DNA from: a virus
DNA: 23,953 bases
Direction: 5' to 3' (one strand)
IMG/VR virus record: IMGVR_UViG_3300020061_000025
Span: 1-23,953 of that record
Position numbers and translations under genes: made by a program. This document shows, piece after piece, positions 6,012-13,700 of this stretch (position 1 is its first letter; each line of letters opens with the position of its first letter). The notes beneath the pieces were generated by a model. That model searched no databases. It was given only the letters and a program-made list of their open reading frames with translations, and had not been told where the DNA came from.

Positions 6012-6300
6012 AGAAGTGCCTATGGCACGCCGCCGCGTACTTATGGTGAGCCCTTCAGAATTTGCCAGCCTCTTCACCAAAGGGCTTACATTCGCCAAAA
6101 AAACGTACCTAGTTGATGGCATTCCAGACGACTTTAAACTTCTTGGTACAGCCTACGATATTCGCCTAGATGCCATTCTTATGCTTGGTGAGTCTGCTGA
6201 ATACGATGAAGTACCTATGACCGAATTACCGTCACGCCACCAGATCACTATCAACCAAGGTAAAGCAAACGTGGTGAAGAAAAAGACCGTACGAAAGTAA
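5971..6300 (+). CDS. Hypothetical protein, last gene of the early operon
   Basis: 109 aa. A charged N-terminus is followed by a compact domain (RRRVLMVSPSEFASLFTKGLTFAKKTYLVDGIPDDFKLLGTAYDIRLDAILMLGES) and a basic tail (VVKKKTVRK). It overlaps RusA by 41 nt, and AGGA about 10 nt upstream may serve as ribosome binding site. No family recognised. It contains one CACCAAA motif at 6075. Confidence 0.65.
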   Translation: MNEETNKEDIEKIKEVPMARRRVLMVSPSEFASLFTKGLTFAKKTYLVDGIPDDFKLLGTAYDIRLDAILMLGESAEYDEVPMTELPSRHQITINQGKANVVKKKTVRK

Positions 6301-6313
6301 CTTAACAATTTAG

Positions 6314-6476
6314 CTGATAATGAGGCGTTGGCGGAGGAATACGGAAAGAACTTTATACTAGTTATGTTCAATCCCGAATGCCGAGCAAGTAGACAAGCCT
6401 ACCTACAATAGATGCCAGCGCAGCATTTTAGGTCGAGAAGACAGAGAACTTTCCTCCCCTGTCGCCTCATTATCAG
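6314..6476 (+). ncRNA. Inverted-repeat element A (structured non-coding)
   Basis: CTGATAATGAGGCG (6314-6327) is perfectly complementary to CGCCTCATTATCAG (6463-6476). After a 5x5 internal loop a second helix follows, GGAGGAA (6333-6339) with TTCCTCC (6451-6457). Inside, GAAC/GTTC (6348-6351 with 6366-6369) and a GTAG/CTAC pair can form further hairpins. No open reading frame with a ribosome binding site is present. It may be a non-coding RNA or a DNA cruciform such as an origin or packaging site; strand is assumed from the upstream operon. Confidence 0.5.
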
Positions 6477-6480
6477 TCCG

Positions 6481-6613
6481 CGCACCAAAATCAACAGTGG
6501 GAGATAAGCCTTGTGATGACTAGTTACCATCTCTAATAGGATTATCGTCAGGTGTTTGTAGTTCCTATACCCTCCCTACTTAGTAAATCCTGCCCACTGT
6601 TGATTTTGGTGCG
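6481..6613 (+). ncRNA. Inverted-repeat element B (21-bp perfect stem)
   Basis: The 21-nt arms at 6481-6501 and 6593-6613 are perfectly complementary and begin and end with the genome-wide CACCAAA/TTTGGTG motif. The 91-nt interior contains GAGAT/ATCTC (6501-6505 with 6529-6533) and AGGATT/AATCCT (6538-6543 with 6586-6591), so a three-way junction is possible. It follows element A after 4 nt and precedes the tRNAs. Non-coding RNA or a DNA signal (origin, packaging) are both possible. Confidence 0.5.
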
Positions 6614-6635
6614 TGATTAAGATACTATTTTAACC

Positions 6636-6713
6636 AGCATTGTGGAGCAACCAGGTCAGCTCGGAACGCTCATAACGTTCAGGCCGCAAGTTCAAATCTT
6701 GTCAATGCAACCA
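6636..6713 (+). tRNA. Initiator-type tRNA-Met (CAU)
   Basis: Full cloverleaf with encoded CCA. Acceptor AGCATTG (6636-6642) with CAATGCA (6703-6709): six pairs plus an A1-A72 mismatch. D arm GAGC/GCTC (6645-6662) gives A11-U24. Anticodon arm GAACG/CGTTC with loop CTCATAA (anticodon 6671-6673). T stem GCAAG/CTTGT with loop TTCAAAT, then ACCA. The unpaired 1-72 position and purine 11-pyrimidine 24 are signatures of bacterial initiator tRNA, as is the T-loop sequence. The usual three G-C pairs in the anticodon stem are only partly kept (29-41 is A-U). Confidence 0.88.
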
Positions 6714-6716
6714 TAT

Positions 6717-6786
6717 GTAGAGATAGTGTAGTGGTTAACACCTCGGGTTTCCCGAGAACGACTGTTCGATTCAGTCTCTCTACTCC
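6717..6786 (+). tRNA. tRNA-like element with collapsed anticodon arm
   Basis: Acceptor GTAGAGA (6717-6723) with TCTCTAC (6777-6783), D stem GTGT/ACAC (6726-6741) and T arm GACTG/CAGTC with loop TTCGATT (6760-6776) are all perfect. Only 18 nt lie between D and T stems, where about 22-23 are normal. They form CTCGGG/CCCGAG around a TTT loop, or a 5-bp stem with a 5-nt loop. No standard anticodon can be placed. The end is CCT, so CCA is not encoded. The discriminator U and the CCC run could point to a decayed tRNA-Gly, but this is a guess. Confidence 0.6.
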
Positions 6787-6808
6787 TAAAATTATTTCAG
6801 TATTAAAG

Positions 6809-6837
6809 AAGCCCCCTATTCCGGGAGCTTTTTTTCT
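6809..6837 (+). terminator. Rho-independent terminator after the tRNAs
   Basis: AAGCCCCC (6809-6816) pairs with CGGGAGCTT (6822-6830) apart from one C-A mismatch, and is followed on the + strand by a run of seven T. It ends the tRNA/ncRNA transcript. The stop codon of the opposite-strand YtxH-like gene (6816-6818) lies within the hairpin, which may also act weakly on the - strand (TTCTTT run). Confidence 0.75.
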
Positions 6838-6974
6838 TTAATTCTTTTAGCAAGCAGTTGCCGCGTGTCTGTGCCGCTACGCGGTGCGAACAGCACTCCT
6901 ACGGTATAACCAACGCCTACTGCAAGGGTAACTAGTCGAATTAGTTTGAATAAATTAGTATGTTCGTGGGACAT
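6816..6974 (-). CDS. YtxH-like small protein
   Basis: 52 aa, starting at ATG 6974 with GGAG about 6 nt upstream. Contains a glycine-rich hydrophobic helix followed by an APRSG motif (VGVGYTVGVLFAPRSGTDTRQLL) and a basic end. GxxxG...LFAPxSGxxTR is the signature of YtxH-domain small membrane/stress-associated proteins. It is short even for that family and stands alone on the - strand in the non-coding island, opposite to the early operon. Its role in the phage is unknown; a membrane-anchored function is an inference. Confidence 0.7.
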   Translation of the reverse strand: MSHEHTNLFKLIRLVTLAVGVGYTVGVLFAPRSGTDTRQLLAKRIKEKKLPE

Positions 6975-7010
6975 AGTATTCTCCAATTAGTGTCTATTCC
7001 ATTTTACACC

Positions 7011-7019
7011 TGTTATAAT
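7011..7019 (+). promoter_or_regulatory. Extended -10 promoter (TGTTATAAT)
   Basis: TG-T-TATAAT is a perfect extended -10 element; no good -35 is visible. It would start a transcript near 7026 with an untranslated leader of about 85 nt before the ATG at 7110. It also lies upstream of the divergent YtxH-like gene, whose own promoter is not clear. Confidence 0.55.
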
Positions 7020-7109
7020 AGTTTTGCACTCAATTAACCCGAACCATTAGGCAAGGAATAGCGTCACTCCGAACGCTTTTCCGAGGGCAGAATCATACAG
7101 GAGTTCACT

Positions 7110-7334
7110 ATGCATCGGCGTAGTGATTTTGATATAACGGATAACTCACGCGTTTATAGACTAAAGAAGCGTGAGAAGGACTTGGACTGTACAAGGTGTC
7201 CTCCGCACCAAAAAGAGAATGGTCGATTTGGTGGGCCGCTACGCAAAAAGAAGGCTTTTCAGCTTGATCCAAAGAGGGGCCGCAGACATTGTAAAAAAGA
7301 CTCTTATATACCACGGCTACACATCTATTTTTAA
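7110..7334 (+). CDS. Small basic Cys/His protein
   Basis: 74 aa with a clear Shine-Dalgarno (AGGAG, 7100-7104). DCTRCPPHQKENGRF places Cys27, Cys30 and His33 together, with His60-Cys61 further on (GRRHCKK), so metal binding is likely. The protein is very basic and probably binds nucleic acid. CxRCPPHxxEN motifs occur in small uncharacterised bacterial and phage proteins. It has its own promoter and ends before the bidirectional terminator. Two CACCAAA motifs in opposite orientation lie in it (7206 and 7227). Confidence 0.7.
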   Translation: MHRRSDFDITDNSRVYRLKKREKDLDCTRCPPHQKENGRFGGPLRKKKAFQLDPKRGRRHCKKDSYIPRLHIYF

Positions 7335-7394
7335 TATAGAAAGTATAGTATAGTTCGATCAAACAAACATGTTCCTGTACTTGTAAAAACAAAC

Positions 7395-7435
7395 AAAAAA
7401 GAAGCCTGGCAGTATTCCCACGGGGCTTCTTTTTA
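7395..7435. terminator. Bidirectional terminator between convergent operons
   Basis: GAAGCC (7401-7406) pairs with GGCTTC (7424-7429), extended by an A run on the left and a T run on the right, with TGG/CCA pairing inside the loop. A and T runs on both sides let it work on both strands. It separates the + strand gene at 7110 from the end of the late operon on the - strand. Confidence 0.8.
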
Positions 7436-7441
7436 TTTTGT

Positions 7442-7588
7442 TTAAACTATGTGTACAAGAACGATGGTAAGTGCGGTGACTCCACCAGCAGCCCACGCGA
7501 AACGGTTATCAGGTGTTTTATCAAATATCATTCCGATAAGCGCTACGAGTAGCCCAATCACAAGTGCAAGTACAATTGTTCCAACCAT
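7442..7588 (-). CDS. Small two-TM membrane protein (holin-like)
   Basis: 48 aa: MVGTIVLALVIGLLVALIGMIF, a short charged turn (DKTPDNRF), then a second hydrophobic segment (WAAGGVTALTIVLVHIV). This is a class II holin-like layout. The start overlaps the preceding gene's stop (TAATG). It is the last gene of the late operon, next to the endolysin, so a lysis role is likely but not proven. Confidence 0.65.
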   Translation of the reverse strand: MVGTIVLALVIGLLVALIGMIFDKTPDNRFAWAAGGVTALTIVLVHIV

Positions 7589-7785
7589 TATTTTTTCTCC
7601 CTTACGAAGTAACCACTGAGGAAGGCGATAAGCGCTGTAAGTGCAGACGCGACCTCTGGGGGTATTTCAGTATTAAATAGTGTCTGCACCAAGTATACGA
7701 TGATAATAGTGATAGAACCACCTATACCAGCTGCGGCTACCTTAGCGGTTGGCTGTGACGTTGGTTGATTATATGAAGTTGCCAT
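7588..7785 (-). CDS. Small membrane protein (holin candidate)
   Basis: 65 aa. A polar N-terminus (MATSYNQPTSQPTAK) is followed by GIGGSITIIIVYLVQTLF and, after a short acidic loop (EIPPEV), a second segment SALTALIAFLSGYFV ending in basic residues REKK. Two membrane segments and a charged C-terminus directly after the endolysin gene are typical of holins. Overlaps the amidase stop by 1 nt. Confidence 0.7.
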   Translation of the reverse strand: MATSYNQPTSQPTAKVAAAGIGGSITIIIVYLVQTLFNTEIPPEVASALTALIAFLSGYFVREKK

Positions 7786-8675
7786 TATTTAAATATTCCT
7801 GTAATCTTTGCAATCAATCCTTGCAAAAGTGTTAATATTTGTTTCAGTAAACTATTATTCTCTTCCGAGTAGTCATGTTTATCTGTAATTGGTGCGCCCG
7901 TATCAGGTAGCGGATTGCCCGTTGGGTCTTGAGTTGTTGGTGAAGCTGTAGTGAATTTCGCTAGTAATTCTGCGGTAACGTCTTTACCGTCCAGCTTGAT
8001 AACACCAGTCTTTCCACGTTGTACGTACCCTCTGAAGGCATTAACATCTGTGGAATAAGCAGCAACCTGTTTACCGTCCACCAAAAGACGATAGAGACTT
8101 GGCTTAGGATCAGTGGTGGGTGGTGTCACAACAGGAGGTACAACAACTGGTGGTGGCGTTTTAGGATTAATATCACCACCTTCTCCCCAGTTAATTGGTG
8201 CACTGAACTTTGTGTAACTTAAAGCGTCTAAGCGCTCAGGGTTCCATACGCCTGGGCAGCTTGTCGAAACAAAGTAACTATGCCAGTAGATTGGTACATC
8301 ACCAAAAGCAGACCGAATATCTGCAATAAGCTCTGCGGCTACATCGTAATCTTCGTCACGCGCACGCGGATCAAGATTACGATGTAGCCTACGTGCATTA
8401 CCCCACGCGCTTCCTGAATGCCAGGCAACGTCTGTAGGGGCAACAATACAGGCGACACGGCGACCAGTACCAGTTGCAATATAATGTGCCGATGTATTAC
8501 CACCATCGCGGCAGAGATAGTTTACAATACTATCAAATTGTGGGTTTTGATTTGGGTCACCCCACCAATGGATTGTGATCCCTTCAATAACGCGTGCCAT
8601 GCCGAATACAGCTGCGGATTGGCCGGCAGGAGTATAAGCTTTTGAATCTTTGTTTGTCTCCATGTGATATGACAT
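7785..8675 (-). CDS. Endolysin: N-acetylmuramoyl-L-alanine amidase
   Basis: 296 aa. The N-terminal Amidase_2 domain (about 25-165) has zinc-binding signatures GITIHWWG (His35), a second His in YWHSYF and Cys in TSCPGVW, plus AHYIATGTGRR and DVAWHSGSA around the active site. It cleaves the amide bond between muramic acid and the stem peptide. A Pro-rich linker (TPPPVVVPPVVTPP) leads to a small domain (SLYRLLVDGKQVAAYS) that may bind the cell wall. The C-terminus is a hydrophobic/amphipathic helix (LLKQILTLLQGLIAKITGIF), unusual for endolysins. Flanked by holin-like genes. Confidence 0.9.
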   Translation of the reverse strand: MSYHMETNKDSKAYTPAGQSAAVFGMARVIEGITIHWWGDPNQNPQFDSIVNYLCRDGGNTSAHYIATGTGRRVACIVAPTDVAWHSGSAWGNARRLHRNLDPRARDEDYDVAAELIADIRSAFGDVPIYWHSYFVSTSCPGVWNPERLDALSYTKFSAPINWGEGGDINPKTPPPVVVPPVVTPPTTDPKPSLYRLLVDGKQVAAYSTDVNAFRGYVQRGKTGVIKLDGKDVTAELLAKFTTASPTTQDPTGNPLPDTGAPITDKHDYSEENNSLLKQILTLLQGLIAKITGIFK

Positions 8676-8677
8676 AT

Positions 8678-9085
8678 TTACTTCTCTTTTCCTTGACTTG
8701 TTTTTAGTTCCGTTTCAAGCGAATGTTGCGTGTAATCGGTTATCTGCTTTTCGTTAGCAGCTAGACGGTATAGCATATGGATTAAGTAAGCAGAAACTAG
8801 TGCTGTAAGAGCGTTAGATAGCGCATAAGCGAGGCTAACAAACGAAACTGATACTGGACGGTTTATTGGTACAAGAAGCGTCAGAACGTCAATTACAATC
8901 GGTATAATATTTCCTACGAAAATAGCAGCAGACAACGCAAAGAGCGCCATACGAAAATGTTTCAAGTATGTATCAATAGGTAACATAAGTAGCCGCGCCT
9001 GCTTCCTTAGCACAGTAAATATATATACCGCAGAAGCTATGTGCATTACGAGTAATACAAAAGCCAGTAACTTTAGTGGAATCAT
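8678..9085 (-). CDS. Four-TM membrane protein in the lysis block
   Basis: 135 aa with four hydrophobic segments (LLAFVLLVMHIASAVYIF, MALFALSAAIFVGNII, VIDVLTLLVPI, and SLAYALSNALTALVSAYLI) and a polar C-terminal tail (TDYTQHSLETELKTSQGKEK). Good Shine-Dalgarno (AAGGAAAACAGC before ATG). Overlaps its upstream neighbour (ATGA). Lysis-associated by position only. Confidence 0.65.
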   Translation of the reverse strand: MIPLKLLAFVLLVMHIASAVYIFTVLRKQARLLMLPIDTYLKHFRMALFALSAAIFVGNIIPIVIDVLTLLVPINRPVSVSFVSLAYALSNALTALVSAYLIHMLYRLAANEKQITDYTQHSLETELKTSQGKEK

Positions 9086-9315
9086 GCTGTTTTCCTTGTA
9101 TTGTTTGTTTTTGTTTTGCCACCAGCGGCTATATATATTTTAACAGTAAAGCCATTCTTAGTAAGTAGGTCTTGGAGCTTGTCATTGGCTGCTTTAGTTT
9201 CTTTAAAAAGTTTGTCTGTAGCATCTTTATGCGTAACAATTTCAATAGCTGCGTGATCCGCCTGTTTAAGCCGATCTTTTTGAGCTGTCTTGCATTTACG
9301 CCTAAGCCAGAACAT
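9082..9315 (-). CDS. Small coiled-coil protein, possible lysis accessory
   Basis: 77 aa, basic N-terminus (MFWLRRKCK), then a charged helix (DHAAIEIVTHKDATDKLFKETKAANDKLQDLL) and a basic tail. No membrane segment. Coupled by TAATG and ATGA overlaps to its neighbours. Not recognised. Confidence 0.55.
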   Translation of the reverse strand: MFWLRRKCKTAQKDRLKQADHAAIEIVTHKDATDKLFKETKAANDKLQDLLTKNGFTVKIYIAAGGKTKTNNTRKTA

Positions 9316-9578
9316 TACTTTTTAGCTCCATTTTTTACTATTTCTATTTTTTCGCTGAGTATACGCATTGAACTAGCATTACCTTCAAGTACACCTTTTA
9401 AAGAAGAACTTACCTCTTTAGTATCTACCAATCGAGCGTCTTGTAAAGCTGCTATAAGTGCTTGATCTATTTTACGATCTTCTCTGTGCTCTTTGCGTTC
9501 CTGTAAAAATAGCCAAAGAAATACTGCTGCAATCAGTCCAAACCCGCCTTGTGAAATGAGAGTCCCAACTATATCCAT
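9315..9578 (-). CDS. Single-TM protein with long cytoplasmic or periplasmic helix
   Basis: 87 aa. An N-terminal membrane segment (GFGLIAAVFLWLFLQE) is followed by a highly charged helix (RKEHREDRKIDQALIAALQDAR) and a polar coiled coil. This layout resembles BhlA-type holins or i-spanin-like proteins. Position in the lysis block supports that. Ten nt separate it from the fibre gene upstream. Confidence 0.6.
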   Translation of the reverse strand: MDIVGTLISQGGFGLIAAVFLWLFLQERKEHREDRKIDQALIAALQDARLVDTKEVSSSLKGVLEGNASSMRILSEKIEIVKNGAKK

Positions 9579-9588
9579 ATTATATCGC

Positions 9589-10290
9589 CTAACGTACTTC
9601 TGTTATCGATAAGCAGCTACCCAAAGTAGCTCGGGCTTGATAATCGGTAAGGCTACCACCAGAGTCCGGTGCGCCAAAACGGAAGGACGCAGGAAAGGCA
9701 TACCACTCTAAACCAACCCGAGTATCTGCTGGCAAGAAAGTAGTTACTACGCGAGAAGTTGACTCTCCCTGCCCCGACATATTCACTGCTTCATGTCTAA
9801 GAATATGATAAAAACCACCGTTATCGTAACTAAATCTATGCCATAGAATTACTGCTTTAGGTATGCCCCCGCTAAGATCTTGAACAACTGCCCTGGCCTC
9901 TATTCTATAGATGCCGTCTCTCGCAATAGTAAGGTATGCAGCTGTACCGGTAGTAGCGGTAATACCATACCCATTAGTAGTATCGTAGGCATCAAAATTT
10001 GCAGTAGTTTGCAATCCTACAACCTGTCCACTTGCAATACCTGTAGTTGACCACATAAGCTTGTTATAGTGTGGTTTTTCTAGCTTTGCTCGCGTTACCG
10101 CACCATCAGCAATTTTTGGTGTTGTTACCGCGTTATTACCAATAGAGCTAGTAATTAGCGTACCGGGCTCTAAGTTATCAGCTCCAATATGGCCGTTAAA
10201 TACGGCTAATAGATCAAGAAACGGTTGTGAAATGTCTGCTGCGTCTGCACTTTCACCATCTTCAGGTAGGTCGGGGTTTATTAGCGGCAT
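9589..10290 (-). CDS. C1q/TNF-like tail fibre or receptor-binding protein
   Basis: 233 aa. An N-terminal stalk-like part (DADISQPFLDLL ... IGNNAVTTPKIADGAVTRAKLEKP, a common phage fibre repeat) is followed by a beta-sandwich domain of about 150 residues (TANFDAYDTTNGYGITATTGTAAYLTIARDGIYRIEA ...), which resembles C1q/TNF-like heads that bind receptors or carbohydrate. Located after the internal virion proteins, where T7-like phages keep their tail fibre. The residue order in the first segment as transcribed: ADAADISQPFLDLL. Confidence 0.65.
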   Translation of the reverse strand: MPLINPDLPEDGESADAADISQPFLDLLAVFNGHIGADNLEPGTLITSSIGNNAVTTPKIADGAVTRAKLEKPHYNKLMWSTTGIASGQVVGLQTTANFDAYDTTNGYGITATTGTAAYLTIARDGIYRIEARAVVQDLSGGIPKAVILWHRFSYDNGGFYHILRHEAVNMSGQGESTSRVVTTFLPADTRVGLEWYAFPASFRFGAPDSGGSLTDYQARATLGSCLSITEVR

Positions 10291-10292
10291 TA

Positions 10293-10700
10293 CTATAACA
10301 CCTTCCAGCGTTTTTGTCCAATAACGCGACTAATTTGTGAACTATTTACACCAAACATTTCAGCTAATTCCTTTTGTTTTAGTTTTGATTGACGAATAAA
10401 CTTTACTGCATCCACAGTCAGTTTTGTTGCGGGTCTGCGCCTCATATTTTCTGTTTTAGTAACAACCTCTAAGTGCTGTGGGTTCACACATAGTTTAACA
10501 CGACACAAGTGATCTAATTCTTTTCCACTTGGTATGACACCCACCAGTACTTCGTACATGGCGCGGTGAGCGGGTTTACCTTTTTGGCCGATGACTGAGA
10601 CTGATCCGTAGCCACCGTTTGTTACGGCACCCTGCCAAATCCAACAATCTCCTTTTTTCAAGAGATTTGACTTTAACCTTTCAAGTAGAGATAGCGGCAC
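10293..10700 (-). CDS. HNH homing-type endonuclease with C-terminal HTH (second copy)
   Basis: 135 aa from GTG 10700. HNH_3 core: DCWIWQGAVTNGGYGS, AHRAMYEVL, LDHLCRVKLCVNPQHLEVV. The C-terminus is a helix-turn-helix (LKQKELAEMFGVNSSQISRVI). It is related in layout to the gene at 1066-1524. It sits between an internal virion gene and a fibre gene with minimal gaps, as a mobile insertion would. Its leader (10701-10735) is nearly the same as that before the connector gene at 18178-18212, so it has its own promoter and ribosome binding site. Confidence 0.85.
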   Translation of the reverse strand: MPLSLLERLKSNLLKKGDCWIWQGAVTNGGYGSVSVIGQKGKPAHRAMYEVLVGVIPSGKELDHLCRVKLCVNPQHLEVVTKTENMRRRPATKLTVDAVKFIRQSKLKQKELAEMFGVNSSQISRVIGQKRWKVL

Positions 10701-10735
10701 TGTTTGTTTTCCTTTATTTTGTTTTTAGTATATCA
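10701..10735 (-). promoter_or_regulatory. Promoter plus leader before the HNH gene
   Basis: Read on the - strand: extended -10 TGATATACT (10727-10735), an A-rich stretch, then AAAGGAAAACAAACA before GTG. The same order and nearly the same bases occur at 18178-18212. No clear -35. Confidence 0.55.
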
Positions 10736-10737
10736 AA

Positions 10738-13700
10738 TTATTGCTTTAAACGCGCTTTAAAGGCTCTATCACTAGTTTTTATCTGTAAGTCGTCTAACAT
10801 GTCACTCCACATAGGGTCTTGCTCTATGTCACTGTTGCTGCTGTAGTCAGACTTGAACTTAGTAAATGATCCAGCTACAGACTCATTAAACTCTGAAGCA
10901 ATACGTTTTGCTTGCTGTAACTTACCGTCCTTCACCAAAGAAGTGACCTCCTTAGAAGTACGATCTTTACGCGCTTTTACAGGGTCGTACGCATCAAAGA
11001 AGACACGGTTAGCTGCTGCATTTTGATCTGGTTTATCTTCATAGAATTTACCGGCTAATTGTTGCAGAGTGTTACGTTTATCGGTAACTACATCTTGCCC
11101 ACCAGCTTTACGCAACTGGTCAAATAGAGATACACCCTGTTCACCAACTGAAGTTGTATAGCCGCTAATAACATTTTTGGCGATAAGTGGAGAAATGCCA
11201 AATTGTTTTGCAATGTCACGATAACTCTGGCTAGTACCTTTGAACACTTGCTCATTTGGGTCTTTATCTTTTAAGTACTCAGGAACAATCTCTTTTCCTG
11301 TAAAAAAGCTGTGATTTGTAATACCTTCAACTACTGGTTTTGCAGCCGTTGGGATAAGGTCACCAAGGTTAAGTGGATTCACTGAGTCAGCAAAAATAGA
11401 CTTCGCGGTAGCAGCAAAACTTTGAGGATCACCACGACCGTATTCAGCTTCGATTAGATTTCTAACCGGCACCCCAAATTCCTTAATACCTGGTGCGAGA
11501 GGAATTTTAGTAACCGTGCCGTCTTCGTGGATGAAAACTAAATTGTTATCACGGTCTGCATCGCTTAGTTGACTGTAAATAAGTGAACGCTTTGGGTCAC
11601 TTAGGTTGTAGTAAGTGGAGGCGGCAACTGGCATAAGTACAGCCGACCCTACCTTCATTGAGGTAGCTAAAGGTCGTTCTGCAAAAGCACGCACCAAAGA
11701 ACGTGAGCCTTGGATGTTCGCATTAATAAACGGATTAAAGATTTTCATAAATGGGGCAAAGTCACCTGAACGTGAGAAGTCAACCGAGTTCTCACGGCCA
11801 GCCTGAACTGCATTTTTTACGGCTGTCTCATAGGGTGTGCCCTTTTTAACTTCACTACGAAGTGTACCAATGTAGTTTTGGAAACGTGTTGAATTTTCCG
11901 TAGCTGAGTTAATATTTTCTAACTTACCAATAAACTTTTCATTCTTTAAGCCTAGAGATTCATTCGCGGCACGAGCCGTTTTCTTCATCTCACGCGTTAT
12001 ATCGGTGCGTGTAGAGCCCTTAATGTACTTGAGGAACTGTTCGTACTCTTTGGTAGGGTTAAGCACCTTATCAGCAGCCTTACGCAGCCCCACGGTCCGC
12101 AGCGCCGCCTTTGCAGCAGGCTTTGCTACTGCTTCCTTAATACCCAACATAAATGATATAGGGTTGTGAGTCGCCATTGCGTTTTTAGAGTTTACAAACG
12201 AGCTTACCTGGTCACGAACTGGGTTAGCGGCCGAGAAAACAAAGTTAAGGGAGGTCGCTGTTCGCTGCACCGCCTTAGATGGTGCCTGGGCGAACCTAAC
12301 AAGCGCATGTAAATCTACGCGTCCAACTTTATTAATGGCATCCACGATACGAGGTTCGTCTTCATACACTTCTTTAATGCCGCGTGTAAACGTCTTAATT
12401 GTGGATTTGTTAGTGAGTCGCTGGTCGCCGTTAGCACGCGCCAAATCAGTAAGTTCCTTAACTGCCTTACGGGCCACTTCGTGTGAATTTTTAAGACTCA
12501 CCAAATTATCAATATGGGCCGCTAACTTTGGTTCCCGTTTCGCCACCTTATTACGAATACGCGTAAGGTCGGCAGTACTGGTTTTTACTAAAGAATCTAT
12601 ATGCGCCTTTGGGCCAGACCGTGGCCGAGGGAGTTTAGAGCTACCAGCATTTTTAATACTAAGATCCTTACCTCTTTTGGAAAGACTGTTAAGTTCTTGT
12701 TCCAGCCGCTTACCGTACTTTGTTTCAGACTTTACAGCCTTATCTAGTCCTTTGCGAAGTACGCGTAACTGATTGGCTTCACCGACTGCCTGTTGCCTTG
12801 TCTCAACACGATCAGCTTCACGTAAAAAGCCTTTTCCTAGCCCGTTTTCTTGTCGTTTCGTAACAATATAGTTTGAAAGTTTTTGGCGCTGTGCTTCACG
12901 AGTAACTTTATTTGTCCAGTCATAATGAGCAGCAAAAGGATCAAGGGCATCTTTTTTAGAGCCCGTGAGACGTTGTTGAAAACTGTTACTCGATATACTA
13001 CCATTTGCACCACCTACACCTTTAAAATTACTACGAGAAGCTAAATCATCACCCATGTCACGTTGCACGCGAGTGTAATTATCATCAGCCATATATTTCT
13101 TATAATTTGACTTCGTAATAAGATCATTATCAAACGCATATTGCACGTCATCTTTTGTAGCTTTATTAAGTAACTCATACGCTTTTTCTTGCTTTGGTGT
13201 GCCGACTGGAACTTCTACCTGTGATTTTGGTTTCAACTTATTAGTATTTATTGCTTCTTGTTTCGCACTAATAAATTTACCAAGCTCTTCTTTTTCTTTC
13301 CGAGCGGCCCTAAGCGAACCGGGTTTCGTGGTAGCTGGTTCAAATAAGTTAGCCAAGTCATTCCAGGCTGGATTTTCTTTTAACCGAGCTTGAGCAATAG
13401 AAGAAGAGTTGACAACATTGCTATCAAGTAGACGTACATTTTCTGTGACTTTACGACCATCTTTATCCACCAAACCTTTAAAGTCACGCATTACGGGCGC
13501 TAAGCTCTCGCCCATAGCTACCTGAACTTTTTCAGTCACATCTCCTACAAACTTGCCAGCCTTTGTCTTGCCAACTGCTGTAGTAGCCTTACGCGCAGCA
13601 TCGGCTATAAGGCTATCAACTTTCTGAAGAGGCTTAGCATTCTTTACGACTTTCGCGCCACGACCAAGAACAGGAATAGCACCACCTAATGCTGCTCCTG

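Noticed and set aside
6301-6640. Short peptides in the inverted-repeat island
   Set aside because: No start with a ribosome binding site and no protein-like open frame; the pairing explains the region better.
7108-7392. Opposite-strand open frame of 94 codons
   Set aside because: Crosses the bidirectional terminator and shadows the Cys/His gene, which has a proper ribosome binding site.
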